Notes under the pieces: model-generated
Databases searched by the model: none
The model's input: the letters and a program-made list of their open reading frames with translations, nothing else
Told to the model about the DNA's origin: nothing
Part shown: piece after piece, positions 1 through 5,746 of the stretch
Layout of the letters: each line of letters starts with the position of its first letter
How positions within the stretch are numbered: position 1 is the first letter of the stretch
Position numbers and translations under genes: made by a program
Origin: Chloroflexota bacterium
GTDB lineage: Bacteria > Chloroflexota > Anaerolineae > Anaerolineales > JACQED01
Direction: 5' to 3'
Length of the DNA stretch: 8,625 nucleotides
Assembly (NCBI GenBank): GCA_016200785.1
Contig: JACQED010000204.1
Location: 1-8,625, forward strand

Positions 1-2
1 AG

Positions 3-28
3 CGGAAAGCGGTTTCCGGCAGTATAAT
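3..28 (+). promoter_or_regulatory. Probable promoter of the Uma2-family gene
   Basis: A perfect TATAAT -10 hexamer lies at 23-28, 23 bases before the ATG at 52. No clear -35 box is visible; it would fall at the very edge of the window. A perfect 6-bp inverted repeat, CGGAAA (3-8) and TTTCCG (13-18) with a GCGG loop, sits directly upstream of the -10 box. It could be an operator or the remnant of an upstream terminator, but no T-run follows it. The -10 box is seen directly; promoter activity is inferred. Confidence 0.5.
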
Positions 29-51
29 TGTCGGCGACTGGAGCACACGCC

Positions 52-771
52 ATGAGCCAGGTAATCGAAGTCATCCAACGTTACGAGATACCGGATCTGC
101 CGCCGACGGATTTGCCGTACGATGACGGAGAGCCTATGGAATCCAATTGGCACCGCATTCAGATCGGTCTTCTCGTCGAGTCCACTCATCAGCGCTGGCC
201 GGGGCGGACGGACTTCTTTGCCGGCGGCAACATGTTCATCTACTACAGCCTGAAGCAAGTCCGGGATCGCAATTACAAAGGCCCCGACTTTTTTGTAGTC
301 AAAGGCGTGGACGGAACGCGCAACCGCCATTCGTGGATCGCGTGGGAGGAGGACGCACGCTTGCCTGACGTGATCGTCGAACTCCTTTCGCCGTCAACAG
401 CCTATCAAGACCTCGGCGCCAAGAAAGACCTCTACGAGCGCATCTTCAAGACGCCCGATTATTTTTGCTGTGACGCCGACGTTGCTTCGCTTCAAGGCTG
501 GCGACTGAGCGATGTCCGGTACGCTCCGTTGTCGGCGAATGAGCATGGTCGGTTGTGGAGCGAGGAATTGCAGGCCTGGCTTGGCCCATGGACTGGCGAA
601 TATCAAGGAACGATTGCGACTTGGCTGCGCCTCTTTTTGCCCGACGGAACACTCGTAGCGACCCAAGCCGAAGCCGAGCGAGAGCGGGCCGAGGCCGAGC
701 GGGAGCGCGCCGAATCTGCGGAAGCCGAACTTGTCCGATTGCGCGCCGAATTGGAGAGATTGAAAGGCTGA
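52..771 (+). CDS. Uma2-family PD-(D/E)XK endonuclease-like protein with coiled-coil tail
   Basis: The protein of 239 residues matches the Uma2 family (formerly DUF820), a PD-(D/E)XK nuclease fold abundant in Cyanobacteria and Chloroflexota and mostly of unknown role. The core shows GPDFFVV (D79), VIVELLSPST (E110) and DLGAKKDLY (K124/K125), then TPDYFCCD where most relatives read PEYW.VD. The putative metal-binding D, E and K are therefore all kept. Residues from about 203 to the end are an Ala/Glu/Arg-rich heptad coiled coil, a common appendage in this family that may mediate oligomerisation. The ATG at 52 is chosen because GGAG (40-43) precedes it by 8 bases. An in-frame TTG at 28 overlaps the TATAAT box, so it would lie upstream of the transcript start. 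The gene looks monocistronic, with its own promoter and terminator. The family call is strong; nuclease activity and substrate are unknown. Confidence 0.88.
   Translation: MSQVIEVIQRYEIPDLPPTDLPYDDGEPMESNWHRIQIGLLVESTHQRWPGRTDFFAGGNMFIYYSLKQVRDRNYKGPDFFVVKGVDGTRNRHSWIAWEEDARLPDVIVELLSPSTAYQDLGAKKDLYERIFKTPDYFCCDADVASLQGWRLSDVRYAPLSANEHGRLWSEELQAWLGPWTGEYQGTIATWLRLFLPDGTLVATQAEAERERAEAERERAESAEAELVRLRAELERLKG
667..708 (+). repeat. Tandem 21-base repeat encoding coiled-coil heptads
   Basis: Two consecutive 21-base units each encode the heptad AEAERER. They differ only at synonymous third positions (GAA/GAG, CGA/CGG, CGG/CGC). A degenerate third copy follows (AESAEAE). The repeat lies in the tail of the Uma2-family gene and looks like recent in-frame heptad duplication. 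Confidence 0.7.
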
Positions 772-801
772 TCGCGCCGCCGTTTCCATTGAGTCACTGG
801 A

Positions 802-841
802 GGCCTGCTTTCAACTGCGCTCGAAAGCGGGCCTTTTCGTT
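802..841 (+). terminator. Rho-independent terminator after the Uma2-family gene
   Basis: GGCCTGCTTTC (802-812) pairs with GAAAGCGGGCC (823-833) over 11 positions, including one G-U wobble, around a 10-base loop. TTTTCGTT follows. It lies 30 bases after the stop codon and ends just before the TTGACA of the next promoter, so it separates the Uma2-family gene from dprA. Confidence 0.85.
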
Positions 842-847
842 CCCCGC

Positions 848-877
848 TTGACAGTCAGCACGGCACTGTGGTAAGTT
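848..877 (+). promoter_or_regulatory. Candidate promoter of dprA
   Basis: A perfect TTGACA -35 hexamer at 848-853 is followed after 18 bases by TAAGTT (872-877), a weak -10 box that matches 3 of 6 consensus positions. It lies directly downstream of the terminator and 33 bases before the dprA start. The position is sensible, but the -10 half is poor. Confidence 0.5.
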
Positions 878-910
878 AGTCGCCGCTTTCTGACAAGGAT
901 CGGATCGGTC

Positions 911-2020
911 GTGCCTGAGCGCAAATACTGGATCGGCTTCAACATCGTCAAAGGCATCGGCCCGGCGAAAGTTCGCGCCCTCTTGGATGCGCTTGGCGAT
1001 CTCGGCTCCGCGTGGCGAGCCTCGCCCGATGAACTGCGCGCTGCCGGAATCGATCGGCGCGCGTTGGACACTCTGTTGGCTGCTCGCGCGTCGCTCGACC
1101 TCGACGCCGAAGAAGCCAGAGTCGCCGACGCAGGCATCACCGTTCTCACCTGGGACGATGCTGAATATCCGCGCCGCCTGCGCGAGATTCCCAACTCGCC
1201 ACCCGTGCTTTACGTGCGCGGCTTGCTGAGCGAAGCAGACGAATGGGCGCTGGCCGTCGTGGGGACACGCAGAGCGTCGCCCTATGGCCGAGAGGTGGCG
1301 CGCGAACTCGTCACGGCGCTGGCCGCGAGCAAGATCACCATCGTCAGCGGACTGGCGCGCGGCATCGACGCGATCGCGCATCAGGCCGCGCTCGACGCCG
1401 GGGGGCGCACCATCGCCGTTCTCGGCTCCGGTCTCGACATGATCTATCCTTCGGAACACAGGCGGCTGGCCGAGGCCATCGCGGAGAGCGGCGCGCTCGT
1501 CTCCGATTACGCGCTCGGCACGCCGCCCGAGAGCGGCAATTTCCCGCCGCGCAACAGGATCATCAGCGGCCTGTCGCTTGGCGCGCTGGTCGTCGAAGCC
1601 GGCGAGGTGAGCGGGGCGCTGATCACCGCCGACGTCGCGCTCGAACAGGGGAAGCCCGTCTTCGCCGTGCCCGGCAACATCCTCGCCCGTTCGAGTCGCG
1701 GAACCAACCGCTTGATTCAGCAGGGAGCTAAGCCGGTGCTGGGCGCTGAGGATATTCTCGAGGAGTTGAATCTCACGATGGTCGTCGAGCACGCCGAGGC
1801 GCGCGCGACCCTGCCCGTGAGTGAGACCGAGATCAAACTGCTCAACCATCTCTCGGTCGAGCCGATTCACGTGGACAGTCTGCGCGCGCTGGCCGGCCTC
1901 CCCATCGCCGAAGTCTCATCCGCGCTGGCGATGATGGAACTCAAGGGAATGGTCAGACAGGTGGGCGGGATGAATTACATCTTAGCCAGAGAGAAAGGCG
2001 CTGTGTATCTTGTCGAGTGA
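911..2020 (+). CDS. dprA: DNA-processing protein DprA (Smf family)
   Basis: DprA binds incoming single-stranded DNA in the cytoplasm and loads RecA on it during natural transformation; the family also occurs in bacteria not known to be competent. The product has 369 residues. Residues 8-60 form a helix-hairpin-helix/SAM-like region containing GIGPAKVRALL. The Rossmann-like core spans about 80-285, with AVVGTRRAS (115-123), VSGLARGIDAIAH (145-157), VLGSGLDMIYP (170-180), FPPRNRIISGLS (211-222), EVSGALITA (232-240) and FAVPGNI (251-257). Residues about 300-360 form a DprA-type winged helix. The length is normal and the signatures are complete. The GTG start is preceded by AAGGAT (895-900) and gives the expected N terminus. 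The next gene overlaps its 3' end, so the two are probably co-transcribed. dprA beside topA is a common bacterial arrangement; here one gene sits between them. Confidence 0.95.
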   Translation: MPERKYWIGFNIVKGIGPAKVRALLDALGDLGSAWRASPDELRAAGIDRRALDTLLAARASLDLDAEEARVADAGITVLTWDDAEYPRRLREIPNSPPVLYVRGLLSEADEWALAVVGTRRASPYGREVARELVTALAASKITIVSGLARGIDAIAHQAALDAGGRTIAVLGSGLDMIYPSEHRRLAEAIAESGALVSDYALGTPPESGNFPPRNRIISGLSLGALVVEAGEVSGALITADVALEQGKPVFAVPGNILARSSRGTNRLIQQGAKPVLGAEDILEELNLTMVVEHAEARATLPVSETEIKLLNHLSVEPIHVDSLRALAGLPIAEVSSALAMMELKGMVRQVGGMNYILAREKGAVYLVE

Positions 2021-2687
2021 GTCCTTCTTTGCGGTAATCATGGCCGGCGGATCGGGCACGCGGTTGTGGCCGCTGTCGCGGCAGGGCCGGCCCAAGCAAG
2101 TGCTCAAACTCATCGGCGATCAAACGATGTTCGAGATTGCCGTCGGGCGCCTCGCACCGCTCTTTCCGCCTGAGAGAATTTTCATTCTCGCCTCCGGCGA
2201 TCTTGCGGACGAATTGTCGCGGCAGGCGCCTCAATTGCCACGCGAGGCTTTTATCGTCGAACCCGAAGGGCGCGGGACTGCGCCGGCGATCGGGCTGGGC
2301 GCGGTGTATCTTCGCCGCCGCGATCCGAACGCGATCATGGCCTGCCTCACCGCCGATCACTACATCGCCGACCCGGCGCGGTTCCGCGACGTGCTGACGG
2401 CCGCCGCGCAAGTTGCGGCGCAGGGCTATCTCGTCACCCTCGGCATCCCGCCGACCTTTCCGGCGACGGGCTTCGGCTACGTCGAGCGCGGCGCTCCGAT
2501 CGGCGCGTTCGACGGGATCGAAGCCTATCGCGCGCTCAAGTTCAAAGAGAAGCCCTCTCAGCCGAGACTGCGGCCGAGTTTCTCGCGGATGGCCTGCACA
2601 GTTGGAACAGCGGCATGTTCATCTGGCGCGTCGATCGCATCCTGGCCGAATTCGAGCGGCTCGTGCCGGAGACACATGCAAAACTGA
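2010..2687 (+). CDS. Mannose-1-phosphate guanylyltransferase, N-terminal part (gene broken by frameshift)
   Basis: This is the first part of a GDP-mannose pyrophosphorylase, which makes GDP-mannose from mannose-1-phosphate and GTP for glycan synthesis. Residues 1-182 are family-like: FFAVIMAGGSGTRLWPLSR with a following KQ (nucleotide-binding signature), EPEGRGTAPAIGLGA, LTADHYIAD, TGFGYVERG, and FKEKP (active-site motif) at 178-182. The last 43 residues of this frame are unrelated, Ser/Arg/Pro-rich out-of-frame sequence. The TTG start at 2010 overlaps dprA by 11 bases and has AAAGG at 1994-1998. An ATG at 2040 would remove the first beta strand before the GG.GTR motif, so TTG is preferred. 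Together with the downstream fragment it makes one gene of about 361 residues, the size of single-domain enzymes that lack the ManC isomerase domain. Confidence 0.85.
   Translation: MSSESFFAVIMAGGSGTRLWPLSRQGRPKQVLKLIGDQTMFEIAVGRLAPLFPPERIFILASGDLADELSRQAPQLPREAFIVEPEGRGTAPAIGLGAVYLRRRDPNAIMACLTADHYIADPARFRDVLTAAAQVAAQGYLVTLGIPPTFPATGFGYVERGAPIGAFDGIEAYRALKFKEKPSQPRLRPSFSRMACTVGTAACSSGASIASWPNSSGSCRRHMQN
2553..2561 (+). other. Frameshift site in the guanylyltransferase gene
   Basis: Homology leaves the first frame after FKEKP (ending 2555) and resumes with AETAAEFLADG (from 2561) in the frame one base back. Five bases, tctca, lie between these points where two codons (six bases) would fit. 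One base therefore appears to have been lost. No X-XXY-YYZ slippery heptamer is present, so a true mutation or an assembly error is more likely than programmed frameshifting. Confidence 0.8.
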
Positions 2688-3094
2688 TGGAGATCGGCGC
2701 GGCGCTCGACGGGCCGGACGCAAAGGCGGCGCTGGCGCGAGTTTGGCCGGCGGTCGCGAAAGACACGATTGACTTCGCCATCATGGAGCGCGCGCGCGAT
2801 GTGGCCGTTATCCCCGCGGGCGGGCTGGGCTGGAGCGACGTGGGCTCGTGGGCCTCTCTGCTCGACGTGCTCGCGCCCGACGAGCACGGCAACGTCGTGC
2901 TCAACGGAGATCATCTGAGCATTGACACCACCGGATCGCTCATCCATTCCGACCGGCTGGTCGCGACGATCGGCGTGGACGATTTGATCATCATAGACAC
3001 CGACGACGCTTTGCTCGTGTGCTCGCGGGATCGCTCGCAGGAAGTGCGAGCCATCGTCGAAGAATTACAGCGCCGGGGGGCCCGCCACAGATAA
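2615..3094 (+). CDS. Mannose-1-phosphate guanylyltransferase, C-terminal part (gene broken by frameshift)
   Basis: This frame carries the second half of the same enzyme. Family-like sequence starts upstream of the first ATG, at about 2558, with ETAAEFLADG and then SWNSGMFIW, the conserved NSG.F substrate-binding motif. Next come DFAIMERA, the GLGWSDVGSW motif that helps shape the sugar pocket, and a C-terminal beta segment (VVLNGDHLSID, LIIIDTDDALLVC, QEVRAIVEELQRRG) typical of the GMP-type pyrophosphorylase tail. No cupin-type phosphomannose isomerase domain follows. No ribosome binding site is evident before the ATG at 2615, which supports this being a broken half rather than an independent gene. 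Apart from the missing base, the motifs are intact with no further stops, which suggests a recent lesion or a sequence error. Confidence 0.85.
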   Translation: MFIWRVDRILAEFERLVPETHAKLMEIGAALDGPDAKAALARVWPAVAKDTIDFAIMERARDVAVIPAGGLGWSDVGSWASLLDVLAPDEHGNVVLNGDHLSIDTTGSLIHSDRLVATIGVDDLIIIDTDDALLVCSRDRSQEVRAIVEELQRRGARHR

Positions 3095-3165
3095 AAGACG
3101 ACCAGAGATGTGGGAACTGTCTGTGGGTCATTTTCGTAAACAGTCGTGGAACTGGCAAAGGATAA

Positions 3166-5523
3166 ATGGAAGCTTACTGTGTAAAATGCAAAACCAAGCG
3201 GGAGATGCAGAACCCGCGGGCCGTGTTCACGGCCAAAGGCACGCCCGCGACAAAGGGGACTTGCCCGGTCTGCGGCACGACGCTCTTCCGCATGGGTGTG
3301 ACCGAGGCGCACGCCGGCCTGCCGCGCCCTGAACCGATTGCCCCGGTCGCCGTCAAGCGCGCAGGGAAACTGGTCATCGTCGAGTCGCCGGCCAAGGCTA
3401 AGACGGTGGGGCGTTTTCTGGGCAAGGGCTACAACGTGCGCGCGTCGGTCGGCCACATTCGCGACCTGTTGAGGTCGCAACTCTCGGTGGACGTCGAGAA
3501 CGACTTTGCGCCAAAGTACCGCGTGCCCAACGAGAAACGTCAGGTGGTGAAGGACCTCAAGGCCGACGCGGCGCGCGCGGAGGAAATCTATCTCGCTACC
3601 GATCCCGACCGCGAGGGCGAAGCGATCTCATGGCATCTGATCGAGGCGGCCGAGATCGACCGCGCGCGGGTGCGGCGCGTCGTCTTTCACGAGATCACCA
3701 AGCCGGCCATCGAAGAGGCCTTCTCGCATTCGCGCGAGATCAACATGGATTTGGTGAACGCGCAACAGGCGCGACGCATTCTCGACCGGCTCGTCGGGTA
3801 TTCGCTCAGCCCGCTGTTGTGGGCCAAGGTGCGCGGGAGGCTGTCGGCGGGGCGCGTGCAGTCGGTGGCGGTGCGCCTCATCGTGGATCGCGAGCGCGAG
3901 ATTCAGGCATTCGTCCCAGAAGAATACTGGAGCATCGAGGCCGAACTGTCGAGGCAGGGTGAACGGTCGGCCAAGGCCGCGTTCATCGCAAAACTGATCC
4001 GGGTCGGCGACCAGGAGGTTGAACTTCACAACGAGGCCGAAGTCAAGCCGCTTCTGGCGGATTTGGAGAGGTCGGCGTACGCCGTTTCCAAAGTCAAGCG
4101 CGGCGAACGCAGACGCAATCCCTCCCCACCCTACACGACGAGCACGATGCAACAAGAGGCCTCGCGGCGATTGGGCTACACCGCGAAGCGCACGATGTCG
4201 GTTGCCCAGCAACTCTACGAAGGCATTGACATTGACACCGGCGCAACGGTGGGCCTCATCACCTACATGCGCACCGACAGCACCAACGTGGCCGAGGTCG
4301 CGCAGAAAGAAGTCCGCGAGTATATCGGCGGCAAATTCGGGGCAGAATATCTGCCGCCCCAACCGCCGCAGTACAAGACCAAAGCCAAGGGGGCGCAGGA
4401 GGCGCACGAAGCGATCCGCCCCACGTCGGCGATGCGAGAGCCGAAGTCAATCGAGTCGTTCCTTTCGCGCGATCAGTTCCGACTCTACAATCTTGTCTGG
4501 CAAAGATTCGTCGCCAGCCAGATGGCGGCGGCGGTGTACGACACCGTGTCGGTGGACATCGAAGCTCGCGCTCCCGCGAACGACGGCGGGGCGGCGCCGC
4601 CGATTTATCTCTTACGAGTCGCGGGATCGACTGTCAGGTTCCCCGGCTTCCTCGCCGTCTACGAAGAGGCCCGCGAGGAAGACGCGACCGCCGACGAAGA
4701 GGAGGGCCGCCGTGTCCCGCCGCTGAACGACGGCGATCTCCTCGACCTTCTGCGCCTCATCCCCGAACAGCATTTTACCCAGCCACCGCCGCGTTACACG
4801 GAGGCGACACTGGTGAGGGCGCTCGAAGAGGACGGCATTGGCCGGCCCTCCACTTACGCGCCGACCCTCTCGACCATTCAACAGCGCGGCTACGTCGTCA
4901 GAGTGGACAAACGCCTCGAACCCACCGACACGGGCATCGTCGTCAACGATCTGCTCGTCGAGCACTTCGCCGACATCGTGGACATCGGCTTCACCGCCCG
5001 GATGGAGGAAGACCTCGACAAGATCGCCGAGGGCGAGCGCGAGTGGGTGCCCGTCCTTCGCGATTTCTACGGCCCGTTCGCCGAACAGGTGAAAACGGCC
5101 GAGGCGGCGATGCCGAAGATCAATAACGGCCCCGAATACGTCGGGCGCGATTGCCCCCAGACCGGCCATCCGCTGATCATTCGCTGGGGCCGGTACGGCA
5201 AGTTCATCGGCTGTTCGGACTTCCCGAATTGCCGGTACACCGAGCCGTGGCTGGAGAAGATCGGCGTACAATGTCCAAAGGACGGCGGCGAGATCGTCGA
5301 ACGCAAGACGCGGAAAAATCGAATCTTTTACGGCTGTGCGAACTATCCGACGTGCGACTTCACTTCGTGGAAGAAACCCCTGCCTCAGCCTTGCCCCAAT
5401 TGCGGCGGGCTGCTCGTCGCGGCTAACAGGAATTCCGCGCAGTGCACCGTTTGCGAACAGCAGACGTCGCTCGACTCGCTCGTGCCGGAAGAAACCCAGC
5501 TGCAAGCATCTGCTGGGAGTTGA
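3166..5523 (+). CDS. topA: DNA topoisomerase I (type IA) with N-terminal DUF5679-like zinc-binding domain
   Basis: TopA relaxes negative supercoils by transient single-strand cleavage through a 5'-phosphotyrosine. The product has 785 residues. Residues 1-45 are a separate four-cysteine module (C5, C8, C33, C36; YCVKCK and CPVCG) resembling DUF5679, joined by a Pro-rich linker. The Toprim domain starts at KLVIVESPAKAKT (68-80; E73) and holds ATDPDREGE (acidic D146, D148, E150). GLITYMRTDSTN (363-374) gives the catalytic Y367 and R369; SAGRVQSVAVRLI and GIGRPSTYAPTLSTI are further family motifs. Three C-terminal zinc-ribbon repeats follow: CPQTGH..GCSDFPNC, CPKDGG..GCANYPTC and CPNCGG..CTVC. 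The first two lack one canonical cysteine. The ATG is preceded by AAAGGA at only 3 bases, an unusually short gap. It lies 71 bases after the guanylyltransferase gene with no clear terminator between, so it may share the dprA transcript. The TopA call is very secure; the N-terminal family name is from memory. Confidence 0.96.
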   Translation: MEAYCVKCKTKREMQNPRAVFTAKGTPATKGTCPVCGTTLFRMGVTEAHAGLPRPEPIAPVAVKRAGKLVIVESPAKAKTVGRFLGKGYNVRASVGHIRDLLRSQLSVDVENDFAPKYRVPNEKRQVVKDLKADAARAEEIYLATDPDREGEAISWHLIEAAEIDRARVRRVVFHEITKPAIEEAFSHSREINMDLVNAQQARRILDRLVGYSLSPLLWAKVRGRLSAGRVQSVAVRLIVDREREIQAFVPEEYWSIEAELSRQGERSAKAAFIAKLIRVGDQEVELHNEAEVKPLLADLERSAYAVSKVKRGERRRNPSPPYTTSTMQQEASRRLGYTAKRTMSVAQQLYEGIDIDTGATVGLITYMRTDSTNVAEVAQKEVREYIGGKFGAEYLPPQPPQYKTKAKGAQEAHEAIRPTSAMREPKSIESFLSRDQFRLYNLVWQRFVASQMAAAVYDTVSVDIEARAPANDGGAAPPIYLLRVAGSTVRFPGFLAVYEEAREEDATADEEEGRRVPPLNDGDLLDLLRLIPEQHFTQPPPRYTEATLVRALEEDGIGRPSTYAPTLSTIQQRGYVVRVDKRLEPTDTGIVVNDLLVEHFADIVDIGFTARMEEDLDKIAEGEREWVPVLRDFYGPFAEQVKTAEAAMPKINNGPEYVGRDCPQTGHPLIIRWGRYGKFIGCSDFPNCRYTEPWLEKIGVQCPKDGGEIVERKTRKNRIFYGCANYPTCDFTSWKKPLPQPCPNCGGLLVAANRNSAQCTVCEQQTSLDSLVPEETQLQASAGS

Positions 5524-5524
5524 C

Positions 5525-5597
5525 TCAACGCTTACGCACGCCGAGGTATACTCATCACGAATGGCACGAATAGACGAATGACACGAATAAGCGTTGA
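5525..5597 (+). other. Exact 10-base complement between the topA stop region and a hairpin loop
   Basis: TCAACGCTTA (5525-5534), two bases after the topA stop codon, is the exact reverse complement of TAAGCGTTGA (5588-5597). The latter is the full 9-base loop of the downstream palindrome plus its closing T. In RNA this could form an H-type pseudoknot or an alternative fold that competes with the hairpin. The match is seen directly; any function is inferred. Confidence 0.5.
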
Positions 5598-5632
5598 ATT
5601 CGTGATATTCGTTCATTCGCGTCATTCGTGAT
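5554..5632. repeat. 35-bp imperfect palindrome built from iterated CGAAT words
   Basis: The arms 5554-5588 and 5598-5632 match as reverse complements at 29 of 35 positions around the loop AAGCGTTGA. Within the left arm, CGAAT recurs at 5558, 5567, 5575 and 5584 (spacing 9, 8, 9). ATTCG recurs in the right arm at 5598, 5607, 5615 and 5624 with the same spacing. The mismatches fall only between the repeated words. The element follows topA and has no coding potential. It could act as a 3' transcript hairpin or be a dispersed genomic repeat. No T-run follows, so it is not a classic intrinsic terminator. Confidence 0.8.
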
Positions 5633-5683
5633 TGAGTCCGCCGCCTGCCAGCGCTGTTGCGCGGTACGACACTTGCACCCAAT

Positions 5684-5712
5684 TTGCATCGTTGAACAAT
5701 CGAACGTACAAT
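5684..5712 (+). promoter_or_regulatory. Probable promoter of the two-helix membrane protein gene
   Basis: TTGCAT (5684-5689) and TACAAT (5707-5712) are separated by the optimal 17 bases. The -10 box matches consensus at 5 of 6 positions and the -35 box at 3 of 6. The start codon lies 34 bases downstream with a good ribosome binding site. Apart from this promoter, the stretch from 5633 to the start codon shows nothing else I can name. Confidence 0.55.
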
Positions 5713-5746
5713 CATGCACCGACGCCAAAAAGTGAAGAGGTGCTGA

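Noticed and set aside
794..1870. Long open frame on the minus strand opposite dprA
   Set aside because: It is a by-product of high GC and codon bias in dprA; its translation is Arg/Gly/Ala-rich low-complexity sequence with no family features.
2553..2561. Programmed -1 frameshift in the guanylyltransferase gene
   Set aside because: A -1 shift at TCT would restore the frame, but no slippery heptamer is present and re-pairing would be poor, so a lost base is simpler.
3095..3165. Separate promoter or terminator between the guanylyltransferase gene and topA
   Set aside because: Only a 5-bp ACTGT/ACAGT inverted repeat and no convincing -35/-10 pair were seen.
5495..5517. CCCAGC/GCTGGG inverted repeat at the end of topA as a terminator
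   Set aside because: The stem is 6 bp, lies inside the coding region and has no following T-run.
5520..5552. Promoter TTGACT/TATACT that would transcribe the palindrome as a small RNA
   Set aside because: Both hexamers match consensus at 5 of 6 positions, but the spacer is 21 bases, outside the usual 16-19 range.
5554..5632. CRISPR-like repeat array
   Set aside because: The words are 5-7 bases, phased 8-9 bases apart and inverted between arms. There are no 28-37 base repeats with unique spacers.
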